27,024 nt of DNA from an uncultured Bacilli bacterium (GCA_944363755.1 CALVVC010000003.1:1-27024), one strand, 5' to 3'. Positions 8,328 through 16,336 are shown, counted from the stretch's first letter. Notes: generated from the letters alone by a model not told the origin. Numbers and translations: made by a program.

Positions 8328-8356
8328 TTTTCATAATAACATATTTTTGATACAAT
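8328..8356 (+). promoter_or_regulatory. Promoter of the parA-parB-mscS-DUF951-abgT operon
   Basis: TTTTCA (8328-8333), 17-bp spacer, TACAAT (8351-8356) with an upstream TG at 8348-8349 making an extended -10. It starts 12 bp after the noc terminator and 32 bp before the parA ATG. Confidence 0.75.
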
Positions 8357-8387
8357 AAATTAGACAAATAGAAGAAAGAGTGATAAT

Positions 8388-9176
8388 ATGGCAAAGGTAA
8401 TTTCTTTAGTTAATCAAAAAGGTGGAGTAGGAAAGACAACAACAAGTATTAACCTTTCTGCCTCATTAGCATTTCTTGGTAAAAAAGTATTATTAATAGA
8501 CCTAGATCCTCAAGGTAATACTACAACAGGAGTAGGAATAAATAAGGGGGATATAGAAGTAAGTATTTATGATGTTCTAACAAATAAATGTAGTACCAAA
8601 GATGCCATGATAAAAACTAAATATAAAAAACTATATGTACTACCTGCAACAATAAATTTAGCAGGTCTTGATATTGAATTACTTGAAAAAAGTCAAAGTG
8701 AGCCTGGTTTTGCTAAAGGAGCTCAACTTAAGTATCATTTACAAGAATTAGAAAACGAAAATTTTGATTTTATAATCATAGATTGTCCTCCTTCCTTAGG
8801 ATTAATTACAACAAATGCTTTAACTGCAAGTAATTCTGTTATTATTCCTGTTCAATGTGAGTTCTTTGCTCTAGAAGGAATAATGCAACTATTAAATACT
8901 ATAAGACTTGCTCAAAAACAATTAAACCCTAATCTAGACATAGAAGGAGTTCTACTTACAATGTTAGATTCAAGAACAAATCTTGGTTTTGAAGTAGTAG
9001 ATGATATTAGAAAATTTTTCAAAGAAAAGGTATATAATACTATTATACCAAGACTAATAAGATTAACAGAAGCTCCATCTCATGGAGAACCTATAATTGT
9101 ATATGATCCTAAAAGTAAAGGATCAGAAGCCTATCTAAACTTAGCAAAGGAAGTGATTGATAGAAATGGAAACTAA
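8388..9176 (+). CDS. parA: Chromosome partitioning ATPase ParA (Soj)
   Basis: A deviant-Walker ATPase of the MinD/ParA family that works with ParB in origin segregation and, in Bacillus, controls DnaA. The 262-residue protein has the P-loop KGGVGKTTTS (11-20) with the signature lysine, LIDLDPQGNTTTG (36-48) and IIIDCPPSLG (129-138). There is no N-terminal DNA-binding domain, as in chromosomal Soj. It overlaps parB by 11 nt and shares its operon with a mechanosensitive channel and a transporter. Confidence 0.96.
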   Translation: MAKVISLVNQKGGVGKTTTSINLSASLAFLGKKVLLIDLDPQGNTTTGVGINKGDIEVSIYDVLTNKCSTKDAMIKTKYKKLYVLPATINLAGLDIELLEKSQSEPGFAKGAQLKYHLQELENENFDFIIIDCPPSLGLITTNALTASNSVIIPVQCEFFALEGIMQLLNTIRLAQKQLNPNLDIEGVLLTMLDSRTNLGFEVVDDIRKFFKEKVYNTIIPRLIRLTEAPSHGEPIIVYDPKSKGSEAYLNLAKEVIDRNGN

Positions 9177-10053
9177 AAGGCGTGCTTTAGGAAAAGGTCT
9201 TGAAGAGTTATTTAATAACGAACAAATAAATATTACTGATGTAGAAGAGAAGATAATAAATACTACTCCAAAAGACCAAATAGTAAATTTAAGTCTAGAC
9301 GAATTAAGATCTAACCCATATCAACCTCGTAAAAACTTTGATGAAGAGAGTCTAAATGAATTAGCATCATCTATCAAAGAACATGGTGTATTTCAACCTA
9401 TAATTGCTAAAAAAAGTATTAAAGGCTATGAAATAATAGCAGGGGAACGTCGTGTTAAAGCCTCAAAATTAGCAGGTCTTAAAACAATACCAGCTATTAT
9501 TAAAGATTTTACAGATGAAGAAATGATGGAAATAGCCTTACTTGAAAACTTACAAAGAGAAAACTTGAGTGCTTTAGAAGAAGCAGAAGCTTATGATGCT
9601 TTAAAGACAAGACTTAATCTAACTCAAGAAGAACTTGCTAAGAAAGTAGGTAAATCAAGAAGTCACATTACTAATATGTTAGGACTATTAACCTTACCTA
9701 ATGAAATAAAAGATGAAGTAGTAAAAGGAGAATTAACAATGGGACATGCTAGAGTCCTAAGTAAATTAGAAGATAAAGAACAAGCCATAAGTCTAGCTGA
9801 AAAAACAATAAATGAAAATTTAAGTGTTAGAAGATTAGAAGAGTTAACAAATTCTAAAGAGGAATATCATCGTAAAAAAGAAATAACTCACAATAAAACA
9901 AAATCTAAAGATAATGAATACTCTTACTTAGAAAGTGATTTGTGTGAAAAACTAGGTACAAAAGTAAAGATAAAAAATAATAAATTAGAAATCAGTTTTA
10001 CAAATGCAAATGACTTAACAAGAATACTAGAAATAATGCATTTAGATAAATAA
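9166..10053 (+). CDS. parB: Chromosome partitioning protein ParB (Spo0J)
   Basis: CTP-dependent DNA clamp that loads at parS, spreads, and recruits SMC near the origin. The 295 residues show a ParA-stimulating N-terminus (METKRRALGKGLEELF), the CTPase/N domain (about 38-135, GERRVKA at 93-99), a helix-turn-helix (about 152-200) and a C-terminal dimerisation domain (about 252-295). The specificity positions are R165, M171, T176 and G193; Arg and Gly at the first and last are ParB-like, contrasting with the neighbouring Noc. The start is ATG 9166; a TTG at 9157 lies too close to the Shine-Dalgarno AAGGAAG (9147-9153). I see no parS-like palindrome in the window. Confidence 0.95.
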   Translation: METKRRALGKGLEELFNNEQINITDVEEKIINTTPKDQIVNLSLDELRSNPYQPRKNFDEESLNELASSIKEHGVFQPIIAKKSIKGYEIIAGERRVKASKLAGLKTIPAIIKDFTDEEMMEIALLENLQRENLSALEEAEAYDALKTRLNLTQEELAKKVGKSRSHITNMLGLLTLPNEIKDEVVKGELTMGHARVLSKLEDKEQAISLAEKTINENLSVRRLEELTNSKEEYHRKKEITHNKTKSKDNEYSYLESDLCEKLGTKVKIKNNKLEISFTNANDLTRILEIMHLDK

Positions 10054-10067
10054 AGGAGGTAATCCCC

Positions 10068-10874
10068 TTGAAAGAATTTTTTGCATCAGAAATATTCATA
10101 TATATAGTAAGACCAGTAATATATATTGGACTTGCTTATATCTTTTACAAAGTAATAACATTTTTTCTCCATAAAATTCTTCATACGAAATATTTGAAAA
10201 ATAAGAATAAAAAACGTGTTAATACAACATTAAGTCTTATGAATAACTGTTTAAAATATATAATAATATTTTTAACTATTTTAATCATTTTAAACAGTTT
10301 TGGTATTAACGTAAGTAGTATCTTAGCAGGATTAGGAATAGTAGCAGCAGTACTTACTTTAGCATTTCAAGACCTTGCTAAAGATTTTATCGCAGGTATT
10401 TCTATTGTAATGGAAGATCAATTTGAAATAGGTGATAACGTCATGATTAATGGTTTTCGTGGAGATGTTATAGAAATGGGTCTAAAGACTACTAAAATAA
10501 AAGATTACAAAGGTGCAGTTCAAATAATATCAAATCATATGATAACAGAAGTAACAAACTATAGTTTAAATCCATCCCTTGCAGAAGTTACAATCTCAGT
10601 AGATAGTGATAATGATTTAGATAAAGTAGAAAAAATAATTAGAAAAGTAATGGACAATATTGATAAAACTTATGATTTTCTTAAAGGAAAAACAGAACTT
10701 TGGGGAGTTGAGATGGTAGAGAGAAATTCTGTAACATATAAAGTAGTAGTTAAAACTAAGAGTGGAAAAGATTTTGATATTCAAAGAAATATGAGAAGAG
10801 ATTTACAATCTGCACTAACTAAAGCAGGTATTAAGATGCCACAAACACATATGGAGGTTCGTAATGGAAAGTAA
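10068..10874 (+). CDS. mscS: MscS-family small-conductance mechanosensitive channel
   Basis: A membrane channel that opens under tension to release solutes during hypo-osmotic shock. The 268-residue protein has membrane segments at about 8-34, 58-80 and 85-108; the third is the pore helix, with Gly/Ala-rich ILAGLGIVAAVLTLAFQDL. This runs into the beta domain (about 113-175, FEIGDNVMINGFRGDV) and an alpha-beta C-terminal domain ending TKAGIKMPQTHMEV. The start is TTG at 10068, supported by AAAGGAGGT eight nt upstream. It sits between parB and the DUF951 gene, an arrangement common near the origin of Bacilli. Which MscS subfamily it belongs to is not decided here. Confidence 0.92.
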   Translation: MKEFFASEIFIYIVRPVIYIGLAYIFYKVITFFLHKILHTKYLKNKNKKRVNTTLSLMNNCLKYIIIFLTILIILNSFGINVSSILAGLGIVAAVLTLAFQDLAKDFIAGISIVMEDQFEIGDNVMINGFRGDVIEMGLKTTKIKDYKGAVQIISNHMITEVTNYSLNPSLAEVTISVDSDNDLDKVEKIIRKVMDNIDKTYDFLKGKTELWGVEMVERNSVTYKVVVKTKSGKDFDIQRNMRRDLQSALTKAGIKMPQTHMEVRNGK

Positions 10875-11070
10875 AACATATAAATTAGGAGATAGACTAG
10901 TTTTAAAAAAAGGCCATCCCTGCGGTGCTAATGATTGGGAAGTAGTTAAACTAGGCGCTGATATTAAACTGAAATGTAGAAATTGTGGAAGATTAATATT
11001 TATACCAAGAATAGAGTTAAATAAAAAGATAAAAAAAATAATAGAAAAGGAGAGTCATGATGCATCATAA
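10864..11070 (+). CDS. DUF951 small zinc-ribbon-like protein (YyzM type)
   Basis: A 68-residue cytoplasmic protein of the DUF951 family. The family pattern is clear: YKLGDRLVLKKGHPCGANDWEV, then LKCRNCGR with a CxxC pair (about 38-41), and a helical basic tail. An upstream Cys (in HPCG) and the CxxC pair could bind a metal, but this is inference. It overlaps mscS by 11 nt and the transporter gene by 14 nt, so all three are probably co-translated. Biochemical function is unknown; the family is typically found between mscS and ychF in Bacilli, as here. Confidence 0.92.
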   Translation: MESKTYKLGDRLVLKKGHPCGANDWEVVKLGADIKLKCRNCGRLIFIPRIELNKKIKKIIEKESHDAS

Positions 11071-12667
11071 TAGAAGAAAATTAAAATTAAAAAAGTTCTA
11101 TCTTCATCCTATTACAATTTATCTATTTTTAACATTTCTTATTTTAATATTAAGTGCTATTCTTTCTTTCTTTCAAATGCAAGGAACTTATAATACAATA
11201 AGTCCTACAACTAATGAATTAGAAAGCACTTTAGTAACAGTAGAGAATTTATTAAACTTTGATGGTATGAAATATATCTTTAGTAATGCTATGACAAATT
11301 TCTTATCTTTCGCCCCACTTGGAATGTTATTATTAACCTTATTTGGTCTTAGTATTGCAAAATCAACTGGTTTTCTAGATACTTTATGTAAAAGAGTTTT
11401 AATTAAAATAGATAAAAAAATATTAACATTTATTATTATTTTTCTAGCCACAATCTCATCTTTAATAAACGATGTAGGTTATGTTATTTTAATACCAATA
11501 TCTGCAATGTTATTCTTACTTAACAATAGAAATCCTCATCTAGGAATAATTACAGCCTTTGCAGGAGTTAGTTTTGGTTATGGAGTATCTATTTTTGTAG
11601 GTAGTATGGAAGTAAATCTAATACCAGATACTACTTTAGCAGCAAGACTTATAGATACTTCCGCACATATAAGTTTAACATCAAATCTTTTCATAATAAT
11701 AGCATTTTCTCTTATCTTATCAATAGTAGGAACTATTATAATAGAAAAGATAATTGCCCCTCGACTTGGTAAATATAAAGATAAAGAAGAGTTTTCTAAA
11801 ACAGAAGAATTAATTATTATAGATGAAGTAGATGAAAAAGATTTAGAACAACAAAAAATAGAAAAAGATAGACGTGAAAAAAGAGGACTTAAAGCTGCTA
11901 TCATTACAGGAATAATAGTAATAATATTATTTATCTATTCTATAGTACCAAACTTACCATATTCAGGAATGCTACTAGATATGGAAGAAGATACATATCT
12001 TGGTCAATTATTTGGTACAAATTCATATTTTCAAGATGGTTTTACCTACATGATGGCTTTGCTTTTAACTCTTGTAGGTATTGCCTATGGAATAGGTGCT
12101 AAGAGTATAAAAAATGATAAAGATATAATTAATGGATGTAAAGAAACCTTTATCCCTATGGGAGAAATATTAATGTTAATCTTTGTAGTATCACAATTTA
12201 CATCTGTATTTAAAGAAACAAATATTGGAACAGTAATTGCTTCTTGGTGTGCTAGTGCTATAGGTAATATTGGCTTTACTGGTCTACCTTTAATAATATT
12301 TACAATTGTCATGATAGGTCTAGCAAATTTATTTGTTCCAACAGCAAGTGCTAAATGGCAAATATTTGCCCCAGTAGTAGTCCCAGCCTTTATGCAGTCA
12401 AATATATCCGCTCCATTCGCTCAATTTATTTTAAGAGCAGGAACTTCAATAACAGCAGGTATAACTCCACTACTAGCGTGTTTTGCCATTTATATAGGTT
12501 ATTTAAATGTCTATAATCATGATAAAACAAAACCAATAACAATTCATAAAAGTATAAGTTATCTTTTACCATATTTTGGTCTAATCGCTCTAACATGGCT
12601 ACTTTTAATAATAGGTTGGTACTTAATAGGACTACCACTAGGTCCAGGAGTATATGCTACAATTTAA
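11057..12667 (+). CDS. AbgT-family transporter (p-aminobenzoyl-glutamate type)
   Basis: A 536-residue polytopic membrane protein with about a dozen hydrophobic segments and a charged cytoplasmic loop at about 234-278. AbgT-family signatures include INDVGYVILIPISAML, GVSFGYGVSIFVGSMEVNL, the PRLGKY motif before the loop, and ANLFVPTASAKWQIFAPVVVP near residue 425-445. Family members import p-aminobenzoyl-glutamate (a folate breakdown product), and some export sulfonamides; which applies here cannot be told from sequence. The start is ATG 11057 (or 11060) after AAAGGAGAG, inside the end of the DUF951 gene. Finding it as the last gene of a parAB operon is unusual. Confidence 0.88.
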   Translation: MMHHNRRKLKLKKFYLHPITIYLFLTFLILILSAILSFFQMQGTYNTISPTTNELESTLVTVENLLNFDGMKYIFSNAMTNFLSFAPLGMLLLTLFGLSIAKSTGFLDTLCKRVLIKIDKKILTFIIIFLATISSLINDVGYVILIPISAMLFLLNNRNPHLGIITAFAGVSFGYGVSIFVGSMEVNLIPDTTLAARLIDTSAHISLTSNLFIIIAFSLILSIVGTIIIEKIIAPRLGKYKDKEEFSKTEELIIIDEVDEKDLEQQKIEKDRREKRGLKAAIITGIIVIILFIYSIVPNLPYSGMLLDMEEDTYLGQLFGTNSYFQDGFTYMMALLLTLVGIAYGIGAKSIKNDKDIINGCKETFIPMGEILMLIFVVSQFTSVFKETNIGTVIASWCASAIGNIGFTGLPLIIFTIVMIGLANLFVPTASAKWQIFAPVVVPAFMQSNISAPFAQFILRAGTSITAGITPLLACFAIYIGYLNVYNHDKTKPITIHKSISYLLPYFGLIALTWLLLIIGWYLIGLPLGPGVYATI

Positions 12668-12687
12668 ATACCGCAAGGTATTTTTTT
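12666..12687 (+). terminator. Terminator of the parA-abgT operon
   Basis: A 7-bp stem AAATACC/GGTATTT (12666-12672, 12677-12683) closes a GCAA tetraloop and is followed by Ts to 12687. The GNRA loop makes the hairpin stable despite its AT-rich stem. Confidence 0.85.
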
Positions 12688-12688
12688 C

Positions 12689-12717
12689 TTTCAAAAGATA
12701 TGAAACAATGCTATAAT
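12689..12717 (+). promoter_or_regulatory. Promoter of ychF (extended -10)
   Basis: A TGC plus TATAAT (12709-12717) forms a strong extended -10. The -35 (12689-12694, TTTCAA) is weak at a 17-bp spacing. It abuts the preceding terminator. Confidence 0.7.
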
Positions 12718-12741
12718 ATGAAATAGAAATGAGGTAATATT

Positions 12742-13839
12742 ATGAGTTTAAAAGCAGGAATTATAGGCCTACCAAATGTAGGTAAAAGTACACTATTTAA
12801 TGCCTTAACCAAAACCCACATTTTAGCAGAAAACTATCCATTTGCAACAATTGATCCAAATGTTGGAATAGTAAATGTTAAAGATGAAAGAATTGATAAA
12901 TTATCAAGTATGTATAATCCTAAAAGAACAATCTATACAAGTTATGAGTTCATTGATATAGCAGGACTTGTTAAAGGTGCAAGTAAAGGAGAAGGACTAG
13001 GTAATAAGTTCTTATCCCATATAAGAGAAGTAGATGCTATATGTGAAGTAGTAAGATGCTTTGATAATGGTAATATTATTCATGTAGATGGCAATATAGA
13101 TCCTATAAGAGATATAGAAACAATTAACTTAGAACTTGCTCTAGCAGACTTAGAAACAGTAACTAATAGAATAAATAGAATTAGTAAAAAAGCTAGAATG
13201 AGTAAAGATAAAGATGAACTTTTAGAGTATGAAACACTAGAAAAATTAAGAAAAGCTCTAGAAGAAAATACCCCAATAAGACTAATTGACTTAACAAAAG
13301 AAGAGAAATCTATTATTAAAAGTTTTAATTTACTAACAGAAAAACCCTTAATTTATCTTGCTAATGTTAATGAAAGTGATTTAGGAAACGATAATATCTA
13401 TGTTAAAAAAGTTAAAGAGTATGCTAGTAAAGAAAATGCTAAAGTAATAGAAATATGTGCTAAAGTAGAAGAAGAGTTAAGTGAACTAGATGAAGTAGAT
13501 GAAAAAGAAATGTTAGAAGCTTTAGGACTTGAAAAAAGTGGGTTAGACTCTCTAATATCAGCGACATATGACTTATTAGGACTTGCAACTTATTTTACCG
13601 TAGGACCAGATGAAGTAAGAGCATGGACCTTTAAAAAAGGAATGAATGCAAAATCTTGCGCTGGTATCATCCATACAGACTTTGAAAAAGGCTTTATTAA
13701 AGCAGAAGTTATTTCCTATGAAGACTTAATAGAGTGTGGTAGTGAATTAAAAGCAAGAGAAGCTGGTAAAGCAAGACTTGAAGGAAAAGACTATCTAATG
13801 CAAGATGGAGATATCTGTCACTTTAGATTTAATGTATAG
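12742..13839 (+). CDS. ychF: Obg-like ATPase YchF, full length
   Basis: A TRAFAC-class P-loop NTPase that prefers ATP and binds ribosomes; linked to stress responses. The 365 residues show G1 GLPNVGKST (9-17), the switch regions (NYPFATIDPN, about 31-40), IDIAGLVKGASKGEGLGN (71-88), the YchF-type NVNE in place of NKxD (208-211), a coiled-coil region (about 130-200) and the C-terminal TGS domain (about 280-365) ending DGDICHFRFNV. Length is normal. Unusually, residues 181-365 are duplicated, in decayed form, 2 kb downstream, and the terminator expected right after ychF now lies beyond that duplicate. The next gene starts 34 nt after this stop with no terminator between. Confidence 0.95.
   Translation: MSLKAGIIGLPNVGKSTLFNALTKTHILAENYPFATIDPNVGIVNVKDERIDKLSSMYNPKRTIYTSYEFIDIAGLVKGASKGEGLGNKFLSHIREVDAICEVVRCFDNGNIIHVDGNIDPIRDIETINLELALADLETVTNRINRISKKARMSKDKDELLEYETLEKLRKALEENTPIRLIDLTKEEKSIIKSFNLLTEKPLIYLANVNESDLGNDNIYVKKVKEYASKENAKVIEICAKVEEELSELDEVDEKEMLEALGLEKSGLDSLISATYDLLGLATYFTVGPDEVRAWTFKKGMNAKSCAGIIHTDFEKGFIKAEVISYEDLIECGSELKAREAGKARLEGKDYLMQDGDICHFRFNV
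13282..13839 (+). repeat. Direct repeat, copy 1: 3' half of intact ychF
   Basis: These 558 nt (YchF residues 181-365) reappear in the same direction at 15843-16286, shortened to 444 nt by three in-frame deletions of 21, 54 and 39 nt. By hand alignment the first 159 nt differ at about 13 positions and the last 177 nt at about 17. Most differences are synonymous. Confidence 0.92.
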
Positions 13840-15842
13840 ATAATTGCAATTAAAAATTATAAAGGTGATTAAAATGTATTTAACAAATCAATTATTTAGT
13901 GCTATAGAAACAATAAGTACCAAAAGAAATAAAATTTTAAAAGATAGCACGATAGTACCAATTTATAAAGTATACAATAAAAAAAGTAATGAAAATATAA
14001 TAATTGCATGTTTTGATATATGTTCTAACCAAATTACAACAAATGAAATAATTATAAATAAATTCAAATATGATGGAGCATTAATTTTTAAAATAAATGA
14101 AAAGACAAAAGAGATAATTATATTAGAATTACCTTGTGTTTCTTTAGGTAAAGAAAAAATATCGGCTTTAACAAGTGATATTGCCACTATTATAATAGAA
14201 CAAACAGAAAAAATTATAGAGCAAAAAGACATGATAATAAAATTCATAAACTTAAACCGTTTATTTGCTATAGATAATAATACAGAAAAAATAATTCCTC
14301 AAATAGCTAATACAGAAATTTATATTTTAATAAAAAATATAATAATAAAAATAAGAAAAGAAGTAGAATACATAAAAAATGAAATATTAAAAGAAAAACA
14401 AAAAAAAGATAAAATAAATCAAAAAAAAGAAATGATATATTCCAAAAAGAAAAACTTATATGGTTTGAATTCTGATGATTATGATAATAATCAAGAATTT
14501 CTAGATGAATTAAAAGAAAAAATTATAAAATATAATACCAAAACAAAAGAAAAAATAGAAAGACATATTAAATTATCTAAAGAAAAATATCTTAAGTTAT
14601 TAGAAGAAGAACATATTGAAAATCCTTTAAAAGTATTAAAAGAAGATTTAGATGATACAAAACAAGATAGTATAATTAGCATCATTTTAAAAAATAGTAA
14701 TCTTAAAGAAGTTCGAAAAGTACCGGAAAAAGAATACAATACATACAAGGGAAAATATGAAAAAACATGGGTTACTTATTTCCGTAGCAATTATGACGAT
14801 TATTGTTATTTGCTTCAAAAAGATATAATAGCAAGCCAATCACATAAACATGATTTTTTTGCTAATAAATACTTATCTTCAAAGCTACTTAGACAAGGAG
14901 TTAATTTGCTACATCAGATTTATACTTTAGAAAAAAAATTAAAATACTATAACAAAATACTAGAGAATCCTCAAAAAATAGTTTTAAACTTTCAAAAGCA
15001 TAGTGATTTAATAGGAAATATATATCAATTTCCATATTTTTTAAAATATGGTAAAGATATATATCATCAAGAAGCAACAACAGGCAATCCTTCACTATAT
15101 AATCTTCTTATGATAAGACAAGGAGTAAAAAAAATAAATTTTGACGATATTCCTAAATTTACAACAAGATATGGAAAAGAGTTTTCTAAAAGAAAATCTG
15201 AGCAATTAAAAATTCGTAAAGAAATTGCTGAAGGAAAACAAGATTATCAATCATGCAATAGATTAATAATAATGATTCCAAATTCTATAGAATATAAAGA
15301 ATTAATAAAAATTGTTGATTGGTCTATAAAAAAATCAGTTCATACTAATTTTATTTGCGAATCACCAGATTTGAAAGTTCAAGTAAAAAGAATAATTGTC
15401 TTGAAAGAATTAGATGCTTTTAAAAATAATAAGGATTATTTACGAGGTAATTGCTTTATAAACGTAGATCCTGATTATTATAGATCATACTTTGTAAATA
15501 CTAAGAATAATAAAAATCTTTGGCACCAGTATGATTATCATTCAAACTACAAGTATAGAAGAAAAAATAAAGAAAGTTTAACTGCTCAAATTTGCTATCA
15601 TTTAGCAAAAAATTATAATAAAAAACAAAATGTATTTGATTATAAGAAAATAGAAGAAGAACTATTAGGAAGTTATTCTTCTTTAGACAATATAGAAATA
15701 CAAACTAATTATCCTGAGTATATTAAATTAATACAAGAAGGCCTTTGGCATTGTCCATACAAGCCACAAAACGAAATAGAATTTTTATATAACGAAATAT
15801 ATGAAGAAAAAAAATCAAAAAAGAAAGTATACCGTTTATAAG
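13840..15842 (+). mobile_element. Candidate inserted segment between the two ychF 3' ends
   Basis: About 2.0 kb holding one gene of unknown function lies between direct repeats of the ychF 3' half. It is visibly more AT-rich than its surroundings: 17 of 120 bases are G or C at 14281-14400, against 15 of 60 at 13201-13260 in ychF. No integrase, transposase or terminal inverted repeat is visible. The evidence for insertion is the duplicated ychF end and the displaced ychF terminator, not recognised mobility genes. Confidence 0.6.
13874..15841 (+). CDS. Unrecognised 655-residue protein inserted beside ychF
   Basis: I do not recognise a family. The protein is Lys/Ile/Asn-rich, without signal peptide or membrane segments. 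Residues 1-130 look alpha/beta (YDGALIFKINEKTKEIIILEL at about 66-86). A long charged region at about 155-250 is probably coiled coil. Residues 280-460 are aromatic and basic (TWVTYFRSNYDDYCYLLQKD at about 298-317; YQFPYFLKYGKDIYHQEATT at about 384-403). Residues 460-655 contain several His, Cys and Asp (WHQYDYHSNYKYRRKNKES at about 550-568). No nuclease, helicase or methylase motif is convincing. The start is ATG 13874, 5 nt after AAAGGTGAT; an upstream in-frame TTG at 13844 lacks support. It has no clear promoter and probably depends on the ychF transcript. Its stop codon sits exactly where the second ychF copy begins. A single-gene defence or selfish cargo is possible but unproven. Confidence 0.8.
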   Translation: MYLTNQLFSAIETISTKRNKILKDSTIVPIYKVYNKKSNENIIIACFDICSNQITTNEIIINKFKYDGALIFKINEKTKEIIILELPCVSLGKEKISALTSDIATIIIEQTEKIIEQKDMIIKFINLNRLFAIDNNTEKIIPQIANTEIYILIKNIIIKIRKEVEYIKNEILKEKQKKDKINQKKEMIYSKKKNLYGLNSDDYDNNQEFLDELKEKIIKYNTKTKEKIERHIKLSKEKYLKLLEEEHIENPLKVLKEDLDDTKQDSIISIILKNSNLKEVRKVPEKEYNTYKGKYEKTWVTYFRSNYDDYCYLLQKDIIASQSHKHDFFANKYLSSKLLRQGVNLLHQIYTLEKKLKYYNKILENPQKIVLNFQKHSDLIGNIYQFPYFLKYGKDIYHQEATTGNPSLYNLLMIRQGVKKINFDDIPKFTTRYGKEFSKRKSEQLKIRKEIAEGKQDYQSCNRLIIMIPNSIEYKELIKIVDWSIKKSVHTNFICESPDLKVQVKRIIVLKELDAFKNNKDYLRGNCFINVDPDYYRSYFVNTKNNKNLWHQYDYHSNYKYRRKNKESLTAQICYHLAKNYNKKQNVFDYKKIEEELLGSYSSLDNIEIQTNYPEYIKLIQEGLWHCPYKPQNEIEFLYNEIYEEKKSKKKVYRL

Positions 15843-16286
15843 TTAATTGATTTAACAAAAGAAGAGAAATCTATCATTAAAAGTTTTAATTTACTAACAG
15901 AAAAACCCTTAATTTATCTTGCTAATGTTAATGAAAGTGATTTAGGTACAGATAATATCTATGTAAAAAGAGTTAAAGATTATGCTAACAAAGAGAATGC
16001 GAATGCAGAAGAAGAGTTAAGTGAACTTGATGATGTAGAGGAAAAGGAAATGCTAGAAGCTTTAGGACTCGCAACATACTTTACTGTGGATAATGCTAAA
16101 ACCAATGTTGGTATTATTCACACTGACTTTGAAAAGGGCTTTATTAAAGCAGAAGTTATTTCTTATGAAGATTTAATAGAGTGTGGTAGTGAGCTAAAAG
16201 CAAGAGAAAAAGGTAAAGCAAGACTTGAAGGAAAAGACTATTTAATGCAAGATGGAGATATATGTCATTTTAGATTTAATGTTTAA
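15843..16286 (+). pseudogene. ychF 3' remnant (direct repeat, copy 2), in-frame deletions
   Basis: An open frame continuing from an ATG at 15801 matches YchF residues 181-365 but lacks three blocks. Nine residues after ENA are replaced by two. Eighteen residues (EKSGLDSLISATYDLLGL) are lost between two 9-bp repeats TTAGGACTT. Thirteen are lost from the TGS domain around GPDEVRAWTFKKGM. No P-loop is present and the ATG at 15801 has no Shine-Dalgarno, so a functional YchF cannot be made. However, the frame is intact to its stop, all three deletions are multiples of three, and most substitutions are synonymous, so translation as part of something else is not excluded. The real ychF terminator follows it directly. 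Confidence 0.8.
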
Positions 16287-16304
16287 AAAACTATGAAATA
16301 ATTT

Positions 16305-16336
16305 AAAGAAAAAGGTAGACTTTACCTTTTTCTTTT
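16305..16336 (+). terminator. Terminator after the ychF remnant
   Basis: A perfect 13-bp stem (16305-16317 with 16323-16335) closes a GACTT loop, and its T-rich right arm acts as the U-tract. It is the strongest hairpin in the window and was probably the original terminator of ychF before the insertion. Confidence 0.9.

Noticed and set aside
8388..10053. parS site within parAB
   Set aside because: I looked for a TGTTTCACGTGAAACA-like palindrome and saw none here or elsewhere in the window.
13844..13873. TTG start extending the orphan protein by ten residues
   Set aside because: The TTG at 13844 has no Shine-Dalgarno, while ATG 13874 is 5 nt after AAAGGTGAT.
13840..15842. A transposon or IS carrying the orphan gene
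   Set aside because: I see no terminal inverted repeats, no short target duplication and no recognisable transposase motifs. The only repeat is the 0.45-0.56 kb ychF 3' half, which fits recombination or integration at a gene end better than transposition.
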